A stretch of 64,000 nt of DNA from an uncultured Eubacteriales bacterium (GCA_902492015.1 CABUJR010000001.1:169908-233907); one strand, 5' to 3'; positions 8,164 through 17,126 are shown, counted from the first letter of the stretch. Numbers and translations are program-made. Notes: generated from the sequence alone by a model not told the origin.

Positions 8164-9051
8164 TTATTTTTCTTGACCATCTTGTCCTTTTAATTCTCTG
8201 TTTTTTGCTGCTTCTCTTTCTTGTTGTTTAGCTTGATTTAATTCTTCTCTTGAAACTGCTGAAGATTCTAGTCTATCAAATACTTTATCAAAAAATGATC
8301 TTCCACTTTTAGCAAAGTTTACTATAGATGTGTTAGCTCTAGTTTGCACCCTACTAGAAGCTTTTTGTAATTGATCTCCTACAATCTCTTTAGTTGCTAT
8401 AGTAGCACCTGTTACTTTGGCTGCTCCATCTACTACGCCATCTCTTATCTCTCCAGCTTTATCCACTACAGCTTGTTTTGCTCCTCTTGCTGTACTTACT
8501 ACGCCATCTCTTACATATCTTGCTTTATCTACTGCTTTTCCCTTTACTTCTGTTACTTTATCTTTTATCTTGTCTCTTTTTGCCTCGAGCCATGATCTTG
8601 TTGCTTTTAGTCCTTTTTGTACATCTTCTTTTTTAGCTGAATATGTTTCTTGTACTGTTTTAGCTCCCTTTATTACTGCATTTTTCCCTAATCTTCCTGT
8701 TAATATTGCAGCTCCAGCTACCATTTCTGCTCCTGTTACTACTCCGTCTCTTACATCTCTCGCTTTATCTACTGCTTTTCCCTTTACTTCTGTTACTTTA
8801 GCCTTTGCAGCATCAACTTTTCCTTTTGCAAATTCTTCTGCTTGTCTCATCTTATTTAATGTTTCATTTTTTATAGTAATCCCCATTTGTTTAGCATCAT
8901 TTACTACTTCTTCAGCTGTTTTTATTCCTTTTGCAATACATTCTGTTGCAATTTCTTTAAAAGCCTCTGCATTTTCTCTAAGAGCTTTTTCATATTGATC
9001 TGCATATTCTCTAGATTTATCCATAAAAGTCTCTTTTTGATCTTCAGCCAT
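8164..9051 (-). CDS. LEA/apolipoprotein-like helical repeat protein
   Basis: A 295-residue, Ala/Lys/Glu/Val-rich protein predicted to be almost entirely amphipathic helix, with no membrane-spanning segment. It contains repeated units built around KGKAVDKARxVRDGVV. Two copies are near-identical (from about residue 85 and about 165), and a third, shorter copy follows (DKAGEIRDGVVDGAAKV). This composition resembles group 3 LEA-type stress proteins and apolipoprotein-like helices. The resemblance is structural, and I assign no function. The start ATG follows AGGGGG that overlaps the stop of the 55-residue gene upstream, so the two are translationally linked. Confidence 0.75.
   Translation of the reverse strand: MAEDQKETFMDKSREYADQYEKALRENAEAFKEIATECIAKGIKTAEEVVNDAKQMGITIKNETLNKMRQAEEFAKGKVDAAKAKVTEVKGKAVDKARDVRDGVVTGAEMVAGAAILTGRLGKNAVIKGAKTVQETYSAKKEDVQKGLKATRSWLEAKRDKIKDKVTEVKGKAVDKARYVRDGVVSTARGAKQAVVDKAGEIRDGVVDGAAKVTGATIATKEIVGDQLQKASSRVQTRANTSIVNFAKSGRSFFDKVFDRLESSAVSREELNQAKQQEREAAKNRELKGQDGQEK
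8499..8560. repeat. 62-bp direct repeat, copy 1
   Basis: Matches 8739-8800 with about four mismatches. Both lie in the LEA-like gene and encode the same helix unit, consistent with internal duplication. Confidence 0.85.
8739..8800. repeat. 62-bp direct repeat, copy 2
   Basis: Second copy of the repeat at 8499-8560, spaced by 240 bp (80 codons), so the frame is preserved. Confidence 0.85.
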
Positions 9052-9063
9052 TTTAAAATCCCC

Positions 9064-9231
9064 CTATTTACTTTTAATTTCTTCCAATAATTTATCCAAT
9101 CTAACTTTTGCATTTTCTTTTCCTTTATCTACTTCAGTTATATATCTTTCTAAGTCTGAAATTTCAACTGTATCTAGATTTATAATTCTTCCATCTACAA
9201 AAGTTTCACCTAAACCAATTTTATTTTCCAT
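9064..9231 (-). CDS. Small hypothetical protein, 55 residues
   Basis: A short gene read directly from the sequence. It opens MENKIGLGETFVDG and ends in a lysine- and glutamate-rich helix (KVRLDKLLEEIKSK). The ATG at 9231 follows a perfect AAGGAGG at eight bases, and the stop TAG overlaps the ribosome site of the next gene. It sits between the coiled-coil protein and the LEA-like protein in one minus-strand operon. I do not recognise the family, and no membrane or secretion signal is present. Confidence 0.75.
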   Translation of the reverse strand: MENKIGLGETFVDGRIINLDTVEISDLERYITEVDKGKENAKVRLDKLLEEIKSK

Positions 9232-9244
9232 ATAACAAACCTCC

Positions 9245-10114
9245 TTAAGCTGCTGTCACAGAATCAATATTTTCTTTTTCAGATAATATTTCTGCCACTA
9301 ATTTTATTGTATTATCTTTAATTTCTTGAACTTTAGATTCACTATTTGCACTCAAAGCTTCTATATTATTTTCAATACTTTTTACCTTATTTTCAAACTT
9401 AGATTTTCCAGAAAAAAGATTAACCACTTTATTTATTACTTTAGCTATTGGATTTTCTTTTAAAACTACTAAAGCATTATCAATATTATCTTCAATTATC
9501 TTCTCAATTTCTGAATATGTTTCATTCATACAAAAATTCAATTTTGCTTCGCAACTCCTTATTAAAGATTCAGAATTTATAAATTTTTGTATTGCTATAT
9601 TCTTTTTATCTATATATATATTTATAGGATTTTCTAAATTTTCTAATAAACTTAAATATTTATCGTAATCACTTTTTTTAAGTGCATTATTTAAATGATT
9701 TTCTAGTTCACTTTTTAATGCAATATATTCCTTATATTTAGCAGTTTGCATAAATTCATTTTTCATATCTGTCATCTTCTTAGCATTTACAATTGCTATT
9801 TTTTGATTTGCTAAAGCTTCTCTTAATTCTAATTGTACATTAATAAATTGAAATTGATATTCCTCTTTTATTTTATTAATTTCTTTTAAATATTTTTCTT
9901 TTATTTCTTGTATCCTAGAAACATAATTTTCATATTTTGCTCCATAAACTGAAGCTTGAGCTTTTAAACTATTTTCAATCTTTTCAATACCATTATCTAT
10001 TTTTTCTTGTGTTTTTCTCACATATAAAGCTGTTAAAAGTTCTTCCTTTGAAACCTCAAATTCTGACACTTCTTTTATGGCATCCATTAACCTAAAACCT
10101 AATGCTTTTTCCAT
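9245..10114 (-). CDS. Coiled-coil protein, unknown function
   Basis: A 289-residue cytoplasmic protein predicted to be mainly long coiled coils (about residues 35-130 and 225-289) with a Lys/Glu/Ile-rich composition. A short conserved-looking N-terminal segment (MEKALGFRLMDAIKEV) precedes the coils. I recognise no domain. It lies nine bases after the 60-residue gene and is followed closely by the 55-residue gene, so it is a central member of this unknown operon. Confidence 0.65.
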   Translation of the reverse strand: MEKALGFRLMDAIKEVSEFEVSKEELLTALYVRKTQEKIDNGIEKIENSLKAQASVYGAKYENYVSRIQEIKEKYLKEINKIKEEYQFQFINVQLELREALANQKIAIVNAKKMTDMKNEFMQTAKYKEYIALKSELENHLNNALKKSDYDKYLSLLENLENPINIYIDKKNIAIQKFINSESLIRSCEAKLNFCMNETYSEIEKIIEDNIDNALVVLKENPIAKVINKVVNLFSGKSKFENKVKSIENNIEALSANSESKVQEIKDNTIKLVAEILSEKENIDSVTAA

Positions 10115-10123
10115 TTTTCTCTC

Positions 10124-10306
10124 CTATACATTTATATTATTGACATCTATATCATTTAATTTTCCATTTTCTGCATACTTTTGTGCTTTCTCAACTAACA
10201 TAGATTGTCTTTTTAATAATTGATTATATAAACTTAATAATTTTTCATCATTATAATTGCCATAATCAATTTCTTTTCCTGAAACCAAAATCTTTTTTTC
10301 TGACAT
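10124..10306 (-). CDS. Small hypothetical protein, first gene of the unknown operon
   Basis: A 60-residue soluble helical protein beginning MSEKKILVSGKEIDYG. The ATG at 10306 is preferred over the in-frame ATG two codons upstream, because AAGGAG lies eight bases from it and only two from the other. It contains a NDEKLLSLYNQLLKRQ helix. No family recognised. Confidence 0.65.
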   Translation of the reverse strand: MSEKKILVSGKEIDYGNYNDEKLLSLYNQLLKRQSMLVEKAQKYAENGKLNDIDVNNINV

Positions 10307-10402
10307 ATACATTTCTCCTTTTTATGATATATTTATCTATATTATAGCATTAATCAACATAATTTTTTTTATAGTTACATAAATGTAATTCAAATGAAAA
10401 CA

Positions 10403-10444
10403 AACAGAAAAAGAAAATCATATTTCAGATTTTCTTTTTCTGTT
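10403..10444 (-). terminator. Terminator after the VirD4/TraG-like gene
   Basis: A perfect 17-bp stem (10403-10419 with 10428-10444), loop of eight, with T-rich sequence downstream on the minus strand. Confidence 0.85.
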
Positions 10445-10457
10445 ATGTTACAATATT

Positions 10458-12492
10458 TTAATCTTCTGAATCTATTGAGCCGAATAATTCATCAAATTTT
10501 GCTTCTAATTCTTTTTGGATATCTATCAATTCTGCTTGTCTTTTTTCCTCCTCTTCTTTTTGTTCTGGAGTAAGTGGTGCTGCTGCTTTTGGTGCTGCTG
10601 TAGTTTCAGTGTTAGGTGTATTTAATTCTTCTGTCTCATCAGAAAATAAATCATCTAGAGATTCTAAAGAATTAGCATTGCCTCCTGTTGTTCCAGTACC
10701 AGAGTCATCTTGCCCTTCTACATACGGATTGTATGGATTATACTTTCTCCAAACTCCTCTTTCAAGATGTACATCATTATGATCAGTTTTATACTTTGTT
10801 ACTAGTTTTCCTTCTGGATATTTGAAGTAATAATATTTGTTAGCTTTTACTGGTTTTATACCTTTCTCATAAATAATACAAAGGTCATTATCCATTCTTC
10901 TTAATTCATCTGGTGTCATAAGTGCTCTTCCCATTACTTGGTCTGATTCACTTTTACCTTGTTTCCAGTCTTCTCTATCTTTATTTACAGAAATATTATC
11001 TCTTGTTATTGTCTTCTCTCCTAAAGCTTTTGAGAAATACTCTACAGTTTTTTGTGAGTTAGAACCTAAGAAAAGGTGTGTATCACAGTTACCTATAATA
11101 GTTTCATAAGCTTCTTTATATACAGCCTCTAATTGGTCTAAGTTTTGTAAAATAACACTAAATGATATTTTTCTACTTCTTGATGTAGAAATCTTTTTAT
11201 CAAAATCAGGTATTTGTCCAATGTTTGCAAACTCATCTAGTATAAAGTATGTAGGTACAGGTAATGCTCCTCCATTAACATCAGCAAAATCATAAAGTTG
11301 TTGAATCATTTGTGAGAAGAATATTGTTAATAAGAAGTCATAAGCTGTATGTGTATCTGATGATATAACATATACTGCTGTCTTTTTTCTACCAATATCT
11401 GTAAAATCTATTGTATTGGTTGAAGTTACTTCTGCAATTTCTCTTGAGTCAAATTTACCAAGTTTTGATTGTAAAGTACCAAGTACAGAACCAAATGTCT
11501 TTTCTGGTAACATTTCAATGTTTTTATAATACATTCTTGCTGGGTGATCAAATGGTAATTGATTCATTAAATTTGTAAGCAAATTGTCACCACCACTACT
11601 ATTTGCTGTTCTTACAAGCTCTGAACAACTCGCCAAGCTTTGTTCTTCAAGTGGTCTTACTGCTTTTAAGTAATAAATTAATGCTTTCATTAACATTTCA
11701 CCCATATCATCCCAGAATGGATCTGAACTCTTACCTTCGCCTTGACCTTTAACTATTGTGTTTGCAATAATATCTACGTCAATTTCATTGTTAATATGAT
11801 GTAAAGGGTTATATCCATCACTGTTTTGAGGGTGTACTAAATTTAATACTTTTATATCATAACCTTTTGCTTTAAAATACCCTGCTGTTTTATCATATAA
11901 TTCACCTTTAGGATCTGTAAAAACATAAGAACCTAATAATTGTAAAGCATTTGGAATAACGAATGAAGCTGATTTACCAGCACCAGAACCTCCGTACAAC
12001 AAGTACATTTACGTTACCACGTTTATCTACTGGTAAGTAATTTTTCTCAGCTAGAACAATACCTTTATTTTTACTTAAAACTTTATATTGTTCTCCATTT
12101 TCGCTCCAATCACTTGAACCATTTTCTATATCTTCATATTCGTGTTTTGGAAGAGCTTTAACAATTCCAATAACTGCAAAAAATAGATACATACCAAATA
12201 CTACTTTTAGTAAAGTCCAAAATCCAGCAAAATAAACTTCATTAAAACATTTCACAAATTCTGCAAGTGGTGAAACTATTCCTGCTCCTAATCTAGTAAG
12301 GAACACTCCCCACAAATCACCATCCATTGGATTTTGTGAAAATTTTACTCCTGCAGCATTTTGAGCATCTATAATTGCTGTATTAAGCGGTGCTACTAAC
12401 CATATAACAATTACAATAACTAAAATGGTATATACTATTAACTTTGTTTTTATCTTCCTAAAAGCTGACTTTAATTTATCTAAAAATCCCAT
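10458..12492 (-). CDS. VirD4/TraG family coupling ATPase, split by a +1 recoding site
   Basis: A membrane-anchored hexameric-type ATPase related to the coupling proteins of type IV secretion. The ATG at 12492 follows AAGGTGG. The N-terminal part has two membrane regions (about residues 15-40 and 85-115). The zero frame dies seven codons after GTT GTA CGG. Skipping the C at 11994 joins NVNVLVV directly to GGSGAGKS, the Walker A loop (residues 167-174), whose first glycine is supplied by the shifted GGA codon. Walker B is in FILDEFANIGQIPDFDKK, and a helicase-like Q-rich block follows. The shifted product is 166 + 511 = 677 residues, normal for the family. The acidic, proline-rich tail is poorly conserved. 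No relaxase, VirB4 or other secretion gene is nearby. Confidence 0.9.
11992..11994 (-). other. +1 recoding site (zero-frame CGG) in the VirD4/TraG-like gene
   Basis: The zero frame reads GTT GTA CGG AGG TTC TGG TGC TGG TAA. Skipping C gives GTA C GGA GGT TCT GGT GCT GGT AAA TCA, the Walker A motif. The break therefore lies inside the most conserved part of the protein. Confidence 0.9.
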
Positions 12493-12543
12493 TTTTCCCA
12501 CCTTTTCTTAAGTAGTTTTTTATATAACAAATATAAGGATTTT

Positions 12544-12891
12544 TTATTTTTCTTCTAATCCTTTATCTTGTGTTGCTTCTTCTTTATTTTTAGCTTTGTC
12601 TTCTTTTAATTTTACCTTTGGTCCTTCAGCAATAGCAGGAATTAACGGCTTAAATGCTATAGTAGCAACTGCACCAGCTTTTGTATACTCACCTGCTTTT
12701 TTAGTTCCATCTGATGATGAACCATTTGCAGTATTATTAGATGTTTCACTTATTCTTTCCTCTGAAAATTCAGCCTCCATTGCTTCTATTTCAAAATTAT
12801 ATCCTGCTTCTTCTATTCTTTTTTGAACATCTTCACTATTTTCTACTACTTTCATACTACCACCATTTGGCTTTGTAGTCTCTTTACTCAT
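12544..12891 (-). CDS. Hypothetical acidic protein
   Basis: A 115-residue, low-complexity, Glu/Lys/Ala/Ser-rich protein with a short apolar middle (about residues 73-90, AGAVATIAFKPLIPAIAEG) and charged ends. AAAGGAGAG precedes the ATG. It lies directly upstream of the VirD4/TraG-like gene and may be an accessory protein of it, judged only from position. The family is unknown. Confidence 0.6.
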   Translation of the reverse strand: MSKETTKPNGGSMKVVENSEDVQKRIEEAGYNFEIEAMEAEFSEERISETSNNTANGSSSDGTKKAGEYTKAGAVATIAFKPLIPAIAEGPKVKLKEDKAKNKEEATQDKGLEEK

Positions 12892-12926
12892 AATTTATAG
12901 TCTCTCCTTTCGGCTCTCTATTTAAT

Positions 12927-13457
12927 TTATTTCTTTTTATCTTCTCTAATCTCAAACGCAAAATATTTTTTATAAGGTTTCAATTTGCATTTTCCTTTTA
13001 CTTCATTTGCTTCTTCATCAAAATATAGGATTGGCTTTACTTCCTCTCCTGTTTCTGGGTCAATTATTGAAATTGGTCTTTTCATATTTGGTGTATAAGC
13101 AAATTCTTTAAAATCTGTTTCTTCCTCATTATAAATTGTTTTAAATTTCATTGGTATTGGTTTTTTTGATATTCTAACTGTGTCATAGTCTAAAAAGCCC
13201 ATATTAATTACAACTTTCTCTTTTGCAAATGAGAGAATTACTAAAGGATTTCCCTCTGGTGCAGGATTCTCAACAAAGAAAGTCTTTTTCTTATTATCAC
13301 CAACAAATTCTTCAGAATATTCTAGTCTTTCAACAGTATACTTAGGAGAATTTTTTGCAAATTCTTTTTCAGTTTTGTTTACTTGATATATCACAGTACT
13401 AACGTCTTTACGGTCTGTAATACTAAAATATTTACCTTGTAAGTTTTCTTCAACCAT
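12927..13457 (-). CDS. Hypothetical protein upstream of the TraG-like gene
   Basis: A 176-residue soluble protein rich in lysine, glutamate and aromatic residues, probably a beta-rich fold. It ends KKYFAFEIREDKKK. No signal peptide, membrane segment or known motif. AGGAGAG lies upstream of the ATG. It is co-directional with the 115-residue gene and the TraG-like gene and spaced closely, so the three are probably cotranscribed. Confidence 0.6.
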   Translation of the reverse strand: MVEENLQGKYFSITDRKDVSTVIYQVNKTEKEFAKNSPKYTVERLEYSEEFVGDNKKKTFFVENPAPEGNPLVILSFAKEKVVINMGFLDYDTVRISKKPIPMKFKTIYNEEETDFKEFAYTPNMKRPISIIDPETGEEVKPILYFDEEANEVKGKCKLKPYKKYFAFEIREDKKK

Positions 13458-13571
13458 TTATTTCTACTCTCCTTATAAAAGTTTCTTACAAATGTGATTT
13501 ATCTTATGTAAAAACACACATTTATTATATATTAATGATTTTAAAAAGTCAACGATTTTTTGAAACTTATG

Positions 13572-14459
13572 TTAACCAATTCTTGGATTAAATTCAGACA
13601 TCTCATTAAACTCTTTAAAAAGCTTTAATTCTTGCTTGCTAGGGTTTTTAGGAATCATAATTTTAGTGTCTAAAATTAATTTTCCTCTTCCTCCTTTTCC
13701 ATCTTTGTATCCTCTATTTTCTATTTCTATTTGTTCACCACTTTGTATTCCTGCTGGTACATATACTGAAACATCTTCATTAATTCCATTTATAGTTACT
13801 TTTGTACTAAGAGCAGCTTCCCAAGGAGTTAAATACAAATTAGTTCTTAAATCATATCCTTCTAAAGAAAAACGTTCATCATTATCTATTTTCACTCTAA
13901 TAAATAAATCTCCGCTTTTTCCTCCATTTTTTCCTGGTTTTCCTTGACCTACAATTCTAATTTTTTCATTATTTTGAATTCCAGCTGGTACTTGAACTTT
14001 GAATTTTTTTAATTTACCTTCTACAGTCCTTACTCCTATTGATTGCTCTTTACCTCTAAAAGCATCTTCTATAGAAATATTAATTTCTGTTTCTATATTT
14101 TCACCTTTACATGGTGCTTTTTTATTTTTTACTTCTGCTTTCTCTTCTATTGTTCCAAAAAACATATTAAAAAAATCACTAAATAGTGAATCTTTACTTC
14201 TCTTACTTTCTTCATAATATCCATTATGTTTTCCAACATTTCTGTTCCACATTCTATCATATTTTCTTTTACTTATATTATCTGAAAGTACTCTATATGC
14301 CTCATTTATATCTTTAAATCGTTCTTCGTATTTTTTATTTGCAATATTAACGTCAGGATGATATTTTTTTGCCTGTTCTCTATATGCTGCTTTTATTTGT
14401 GCCATACTAACTTTATTTGTTTGCAAACCCAATATTTTGTAATAATCCTTAAATATCAT
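13572..14459 (-). CDS. DnaJ-like co-chaperone without zinc finger (CbpA type)
   Basis: A 295-residue J-domain protein that should stimulate DnaK ATPase. The J domain occupies residues 1-70, with HPD at 34-36. A variable linker follows, and then two DnaJ C-terminal substrate-binding domains with the typical VPAGIQNNEKIRIVGQG and VPAGIQSGEQIEIENRG segments. The Cys-rich CxxCxGxG zinc finger of true DnaJ is absent, which places it with CbpA-like proteins. GGGGGATG precedes the ATG. It is the most upstream gene of the minus-strand run ending with the TraG-like gene, 115 bases from the next gene. Confidence 0.88.
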   Translation of the reverse strand: MIFKDYYKILGLQTNKVSMAQIKAAYREQAKKYHPDVNIANKKYEERFKDINEAYRVLSDNISKRKYDRMWNRNVGKHNGYYEESKRSKDSLFSDFFNMFFGTIEEKAEVKNKKAPCKGENIETEINISIEDAFRGKEQSIGVRTVEGKLKKFKVQVPAGIQNNEKIRIVGQGKPGKNGGKSGDLFIRVKIDNDERFSLEGYDLRTNLYLTPWEAALSTKVTINGINEDVSVYVPAGIQSGEQIEIENRGYKDGKGGRGKLILDTKIMIPKNPSKQELKLFKEFNEMSEFNPRIG

Positions 14460-15204
14460 TTCAACATCCCCCGAACTTTTTTAAAATCCAAAGTGATTAT
14501 ATCATTTCAATTAAAGTTTGTGAAGTTTTTTTAGAAATTTGTAGAATTTTTTTATTAATTTTATTTTTTTAAATAACCATACCAAAAATTGTATTATTAT
14601 TGTTTGTTTTTTTAGAAATTTTATGAAATAAATTTGTGCACAATACTATGTGAAGTATTTATATAATATGAAGCTTAAGAAAACTTTCATATTATATAAA
14701 AAATAGAAAGTAGTTTATATCAAAAATATAAACTACTTTCTATTATGTTAGCTACTTTTTTTAATTTTTTTCTTATAATTTTTTTCTTTAGTAATTTGAT
14801 TTAACTTTTCTCTCGTTTTGTTGAATAAAATATACTATATTTTTTATATTTTGCATATAAAAATAATTTTACATTTTTAAGTGATTTTTTAAGTTTTTCT
14901 ACGCAAATCAATATTTTCGGTTTTTATCATTTTTATTACTTTTAATATTTTTTATTTATTTTTTGAAACTTTATTCTTATTATCTATTTTTTTATATTAA
15001 ATACTTAATTGTACTTAAATTACATTTTCTATTTTACACTTTCTATAATTTTTTTAGAATTTACTTCTTTTTTATAATTGACATACAAATACTCTTATTA
15101 TATATTTATTTTTATAAAATATTATAATTAGTTATATTATAGTTAGCTATTAACCATTATATAACATTAATAATATTTTAAATAAATAAAATTAGGTGAT
15201 TATT
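14460..15204. other. 745-bp AT-rich intergenic region with two hairpins
   Basis: This region lies between the divergent DnaJ-like gene and mscL. I see no open reading frame worth reporting. It contains two adjacent perfect inverted repeats (see next entry), and the rest is extremely AT-rich. Promoters for both flanking genes must lie here, but no single one stands out. Confidence 0.6.
14661..14744. repeat. Two tandem perfect hairpins in intergenic DNA
   Basis: The first is a 12-bp stem (14661-14672 with 14686-14697). The second is a 19-bp stem (14702-14720 with 14726-14744) and a five-base loop. Neither sits right after a gene end: the nearest gene end or start is more than 200 bp away. A small RNA with its terminator, or a remnant of a miniature element, are both possible. 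Confidence 0.6.
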
Positions 15205-15684
15205 ATGTTAAAAGAATTTAAAAAATTTGCTACTCGTGGAAATATTGTAGATTTAGCTGTTGGTGTTGTGATTGGTGGTGCTTTTCAATCAATCATAAAT
15301 TCACTTGTATCAGATATTATTATGCCTGCAGTTTCCATTTTTACTGGAAAAGTCGATTTTTCAGATATGGTTTTTACAGTAGGCAGTGCTTCAATAAAAT
15401 ATGGTAATTTTATTACTGCTATTGTAAATTTTCTAATCATTGCTTTTTCTATATTTTTGGCACTTAGATATTTGAATAAACTAAATCAAAAAATGGAAAA
15501 TATTAAATTTGGAAAAATTAAAAAAATATCTTCAAAATTTAAAGAAGATACAAAAGATGACATACCTTGCACTCCTACTGTAAAGATTTGTCCTTATTGT
15601 TTTTCTGAAATAAATTATAAAGCAACTAGATGTCCACATTGCACTTCACAACTTGAAGAAAATAAAAATTTAGAAGAAGTTTAA
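15205..15684 (+). CDS. mscL: Large-conductance mechanosensitive channel with zinc ribbon
   Basis: A 159-residue MscL, the emergency channel that opens under osmotic down-shock. It opens MLKEFKKFATRGNIVDLAVGV, with the conserved N-terminal helix and first pore helix. The second membrane helix is at about 70-93. After the usual cytoplasmic helix there is a C-terminal zinc ribbon, ICPYCFSEINYKATRCPHC (two CPxC pairs, about residues 127-145). A zinc ribbon is unusual in MscL, which normally ends near residue 135. The ATG at 15205 has AGGTGA five bases upstream, while the in-frame GTG at 15196 overlaps that site. Confidence 0.9.
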   Translation: MLKEFKKFATRGNIVDLAVGVVIGGAFQSIINSLVSDIIMPAVSIFTGKVDFSDMVFTVGSASIKYGNFITAIVNFLIIAFSIFLALRYLNKLNQKMENIKFGKIKKISSKFKEDTKDDIPCTPTVKICPYCFSEINYKATRCPHCTSQLEENKNLEEV

Positions 15685-15704
15685 TAGCAATTTCCTACTA
15701 AAAA

Positions 15705-15739
15705 ATACAACCTACATCATAATATATTGTAGGTTGTAT
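15705..15739 (+). terminator. Probable terminator after mscL
   Basis: A perfect 12-bp stem (15705-15716 with 15728-15739) about 20 bases after the stop. The T-run is weak but the flanks are T-rich. Confidence 0.6.
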
Positions 15740-15811
15740 ATTGTAATATTGTATTTTACATTTTGCATTTTATATATTGTTTTTTATATTCTATAATCTA
15801 ATTTCATAATT

Positions 15812-16513
15812 TTACATTTCATTTAAAATTTGGTCTGCCTCTTCTTGCGTTATATATTTATATTTTACCATTTTATTTAAAACTTGAGCATGTCTTTGTT
15901 TTGCTAAATCTGGATTTTTAGTTGGTGAATATACAGATGGAGCATTTGGAATTCCTGCAAGTAGAGTTGATTCATATAAGCTCATATTTTGCACTTCTTT
16001 ATCAAAATATCCTTCTGCTGCATCATGTATATTATAATATCCATCTCCAAAATACATAGTATTTACATACAGTTCAAAAATTTCTTCTTTACTACATTCT
16101 TTTTCAAATTCAAAAGCCATAAAAATTTCTGCAATTTTTCTTGTAAATTCTTTCTTTTGAGTAAAATAAGTATTTTTTGCAAGTTGTTGAGTTATTGTAC
16201 TTCCTCCTTCTGCTAAGCTCATTGTTTGTATATCTTTTATAACAGCTCTTGCTATCGAAATTAAATCTATTCCGTTATGTTCAAAAAATCTTCTATCCTC
16301 TACCGCAATAACTGCATGAACATAATCATCAGGCAGGGATTCGAATTCTGTATAATATTCTGTTGCATCTTTTATTTCTTCAACCTTTTCAGATATACTT
16401 GTTTCTGTTATTGCTTCTTTATACATTGTATACCCTTGATAAGTTAAAACTCCTCCTGCAACTACACCAATCGTTACTATTAAAATTAAAACACGCTTCA
16501 AAAATTTTTTCAT
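15812..16513 (-). CDS. Monofunctional peptidoglycan glycosyltransferase (GT51)
   Basis: A 233-residue membrane-anchored transglycosylase that polymerises lipid II into glycan strands. An N-terminal membrane helix (about 5-27) is followed by the GT51 motifs: AVEDRRFFEHNGID with catalytic Glu72, GGSTITQQLAKN (103-114), RKIAE and ELYVNTMYFG. No transpeptidase domain follows, so this is the MtgA-like monofunctional type, and the length fits. AGGAG lies six bases from the ATG. It follows the phosphatase gene by about 50 bases. Confidence 0.9.
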   Translation of the reverse strand: MKKFLKRVLILIVTIGVVAGGVLTYQGYTMYKEAITETSISEKVEEIKDATEYYTEFESLPDDYVHAVIAVEDRRFFEHNGIDLISIARAVIKDIQTMSLAEGGSTITQQLAKNTYFTQKKEFTRKIAEIFMAFEFEKECSKEEIFELYVNTMYFGDGYYNIHDAAEGYFDKEVQNMSLYESTLLAGIPNAPSVYSPTKNPDLAKQRHAQVLNKMVKYKYITQEEADQILNEM

Positions 16514-16562
16514 ATACTTCTCCTAATATTGATACTTCATATAGTTAAGAATTATATTTATT

Positions 16563-17015
16563 CTAATATCCTAAACTTTCTAGAAAAGCTTCACATCCTT
16601 CTACAATATCTTCATAAGTTTTATCAAAATTTCCTGTATACCAAGGATCTGCTATATCTCTCGAATTCTTAGTAAAATCTAAAAGCAAGCTTACTTTTCT
16701 ATCTTTATCATCTCCAACTATTCCAAGAATTGATTGGATATTTCTTTCTTCCATTCCTATTATATAATCATATTTTTCATAATCTGCTTTTTTAAGTTTT
16801 ATTGCTTCTCTATGTTCAATCTTTATTCCAACAGAAGTTAGTTTTCTTACTGTACCATAATGAACATCATTTCCAATTTCTTCAGAGCTTGTTGCAGAAG
16901 ATGCGATATAAAATTTATCATCTATTCCTCTTTTTCTTGTCATATCTTTTAAAACAAACTCTGCCATTGGAGAGCGACATATATTTCCCAAACATACGAA
17001 CATTACTTTTATCAT
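16563..17015 (-). CDS. Low-molecular-weight protein tyrosine phosphatase
   Basis: A 150-residue cytoplasmic phosphatase. The catalytic loop CLGNICRS is at about residues 7-14 and the general-acid Asp lies in DPWYTGNF near the C-terminus, both diagnostic of the LMW-PTP (arginine or tyrosine phosphatase) family. The start at 17015 is chosen because AGGAGG is eight bases from it. The upstream in-frame ATG is only two or three bases away from that site. It probably shares a transcript with the downstream transglycosylase gene. Confidence 0.9.
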   Translation of the reverse strand: MIKVMFVCLGNICRSPMAEFVLKDMTRKRGIDDKFYIASSATSSEEIGNDVHYGTVRKLTSVGIKIEHREAIKLKKADYEKYDYIIGMEERNIQSILGIVGDDKDRKVSLLLDFTKNSRDIADPWYTGNFDKTYEDIVEGCEAFLESLGY

Positions 17016-17095
17016 TAACATATCCTCCTGCCCTTATATAATTATTTTACCATAAAAACATTCTATTTCAATTAAATTAAGAAAATATTAAAAAA

Positions 17096-17126
17096 GAGAT
17101 GGTAATTCTTTTTTTATTACCATCTC
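17096..17126 (-). terminator. Terminator of the hydrolase/MurF-like/ddl operon
   Basis: A perfect 11-bp stem (17096-17106 with 17116-17126), with a strong T-run on the minus strand, downstream of ddl. Confidence 0.88.

Noticed and set aside
8417..8998. Plus-strand reading frame of 193 codons
   Set aside because: It mirrors the Ala/Val-rich repeat gene on the minus strand and has no ribosome site.
10458..12008. A VirD4-like ATPase beginning at an internal ATG (MYLLYGGSG)
   Set aside because: There is no ribosome site, and it would omit the membrane domain encoded directly upstream in the other frame.
10458..14459. An integrative conjugative element
   Set aside because: Only the coupling ATPase is present. 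No relaxase, integrase, VirB4 or flanking repeat is visible.
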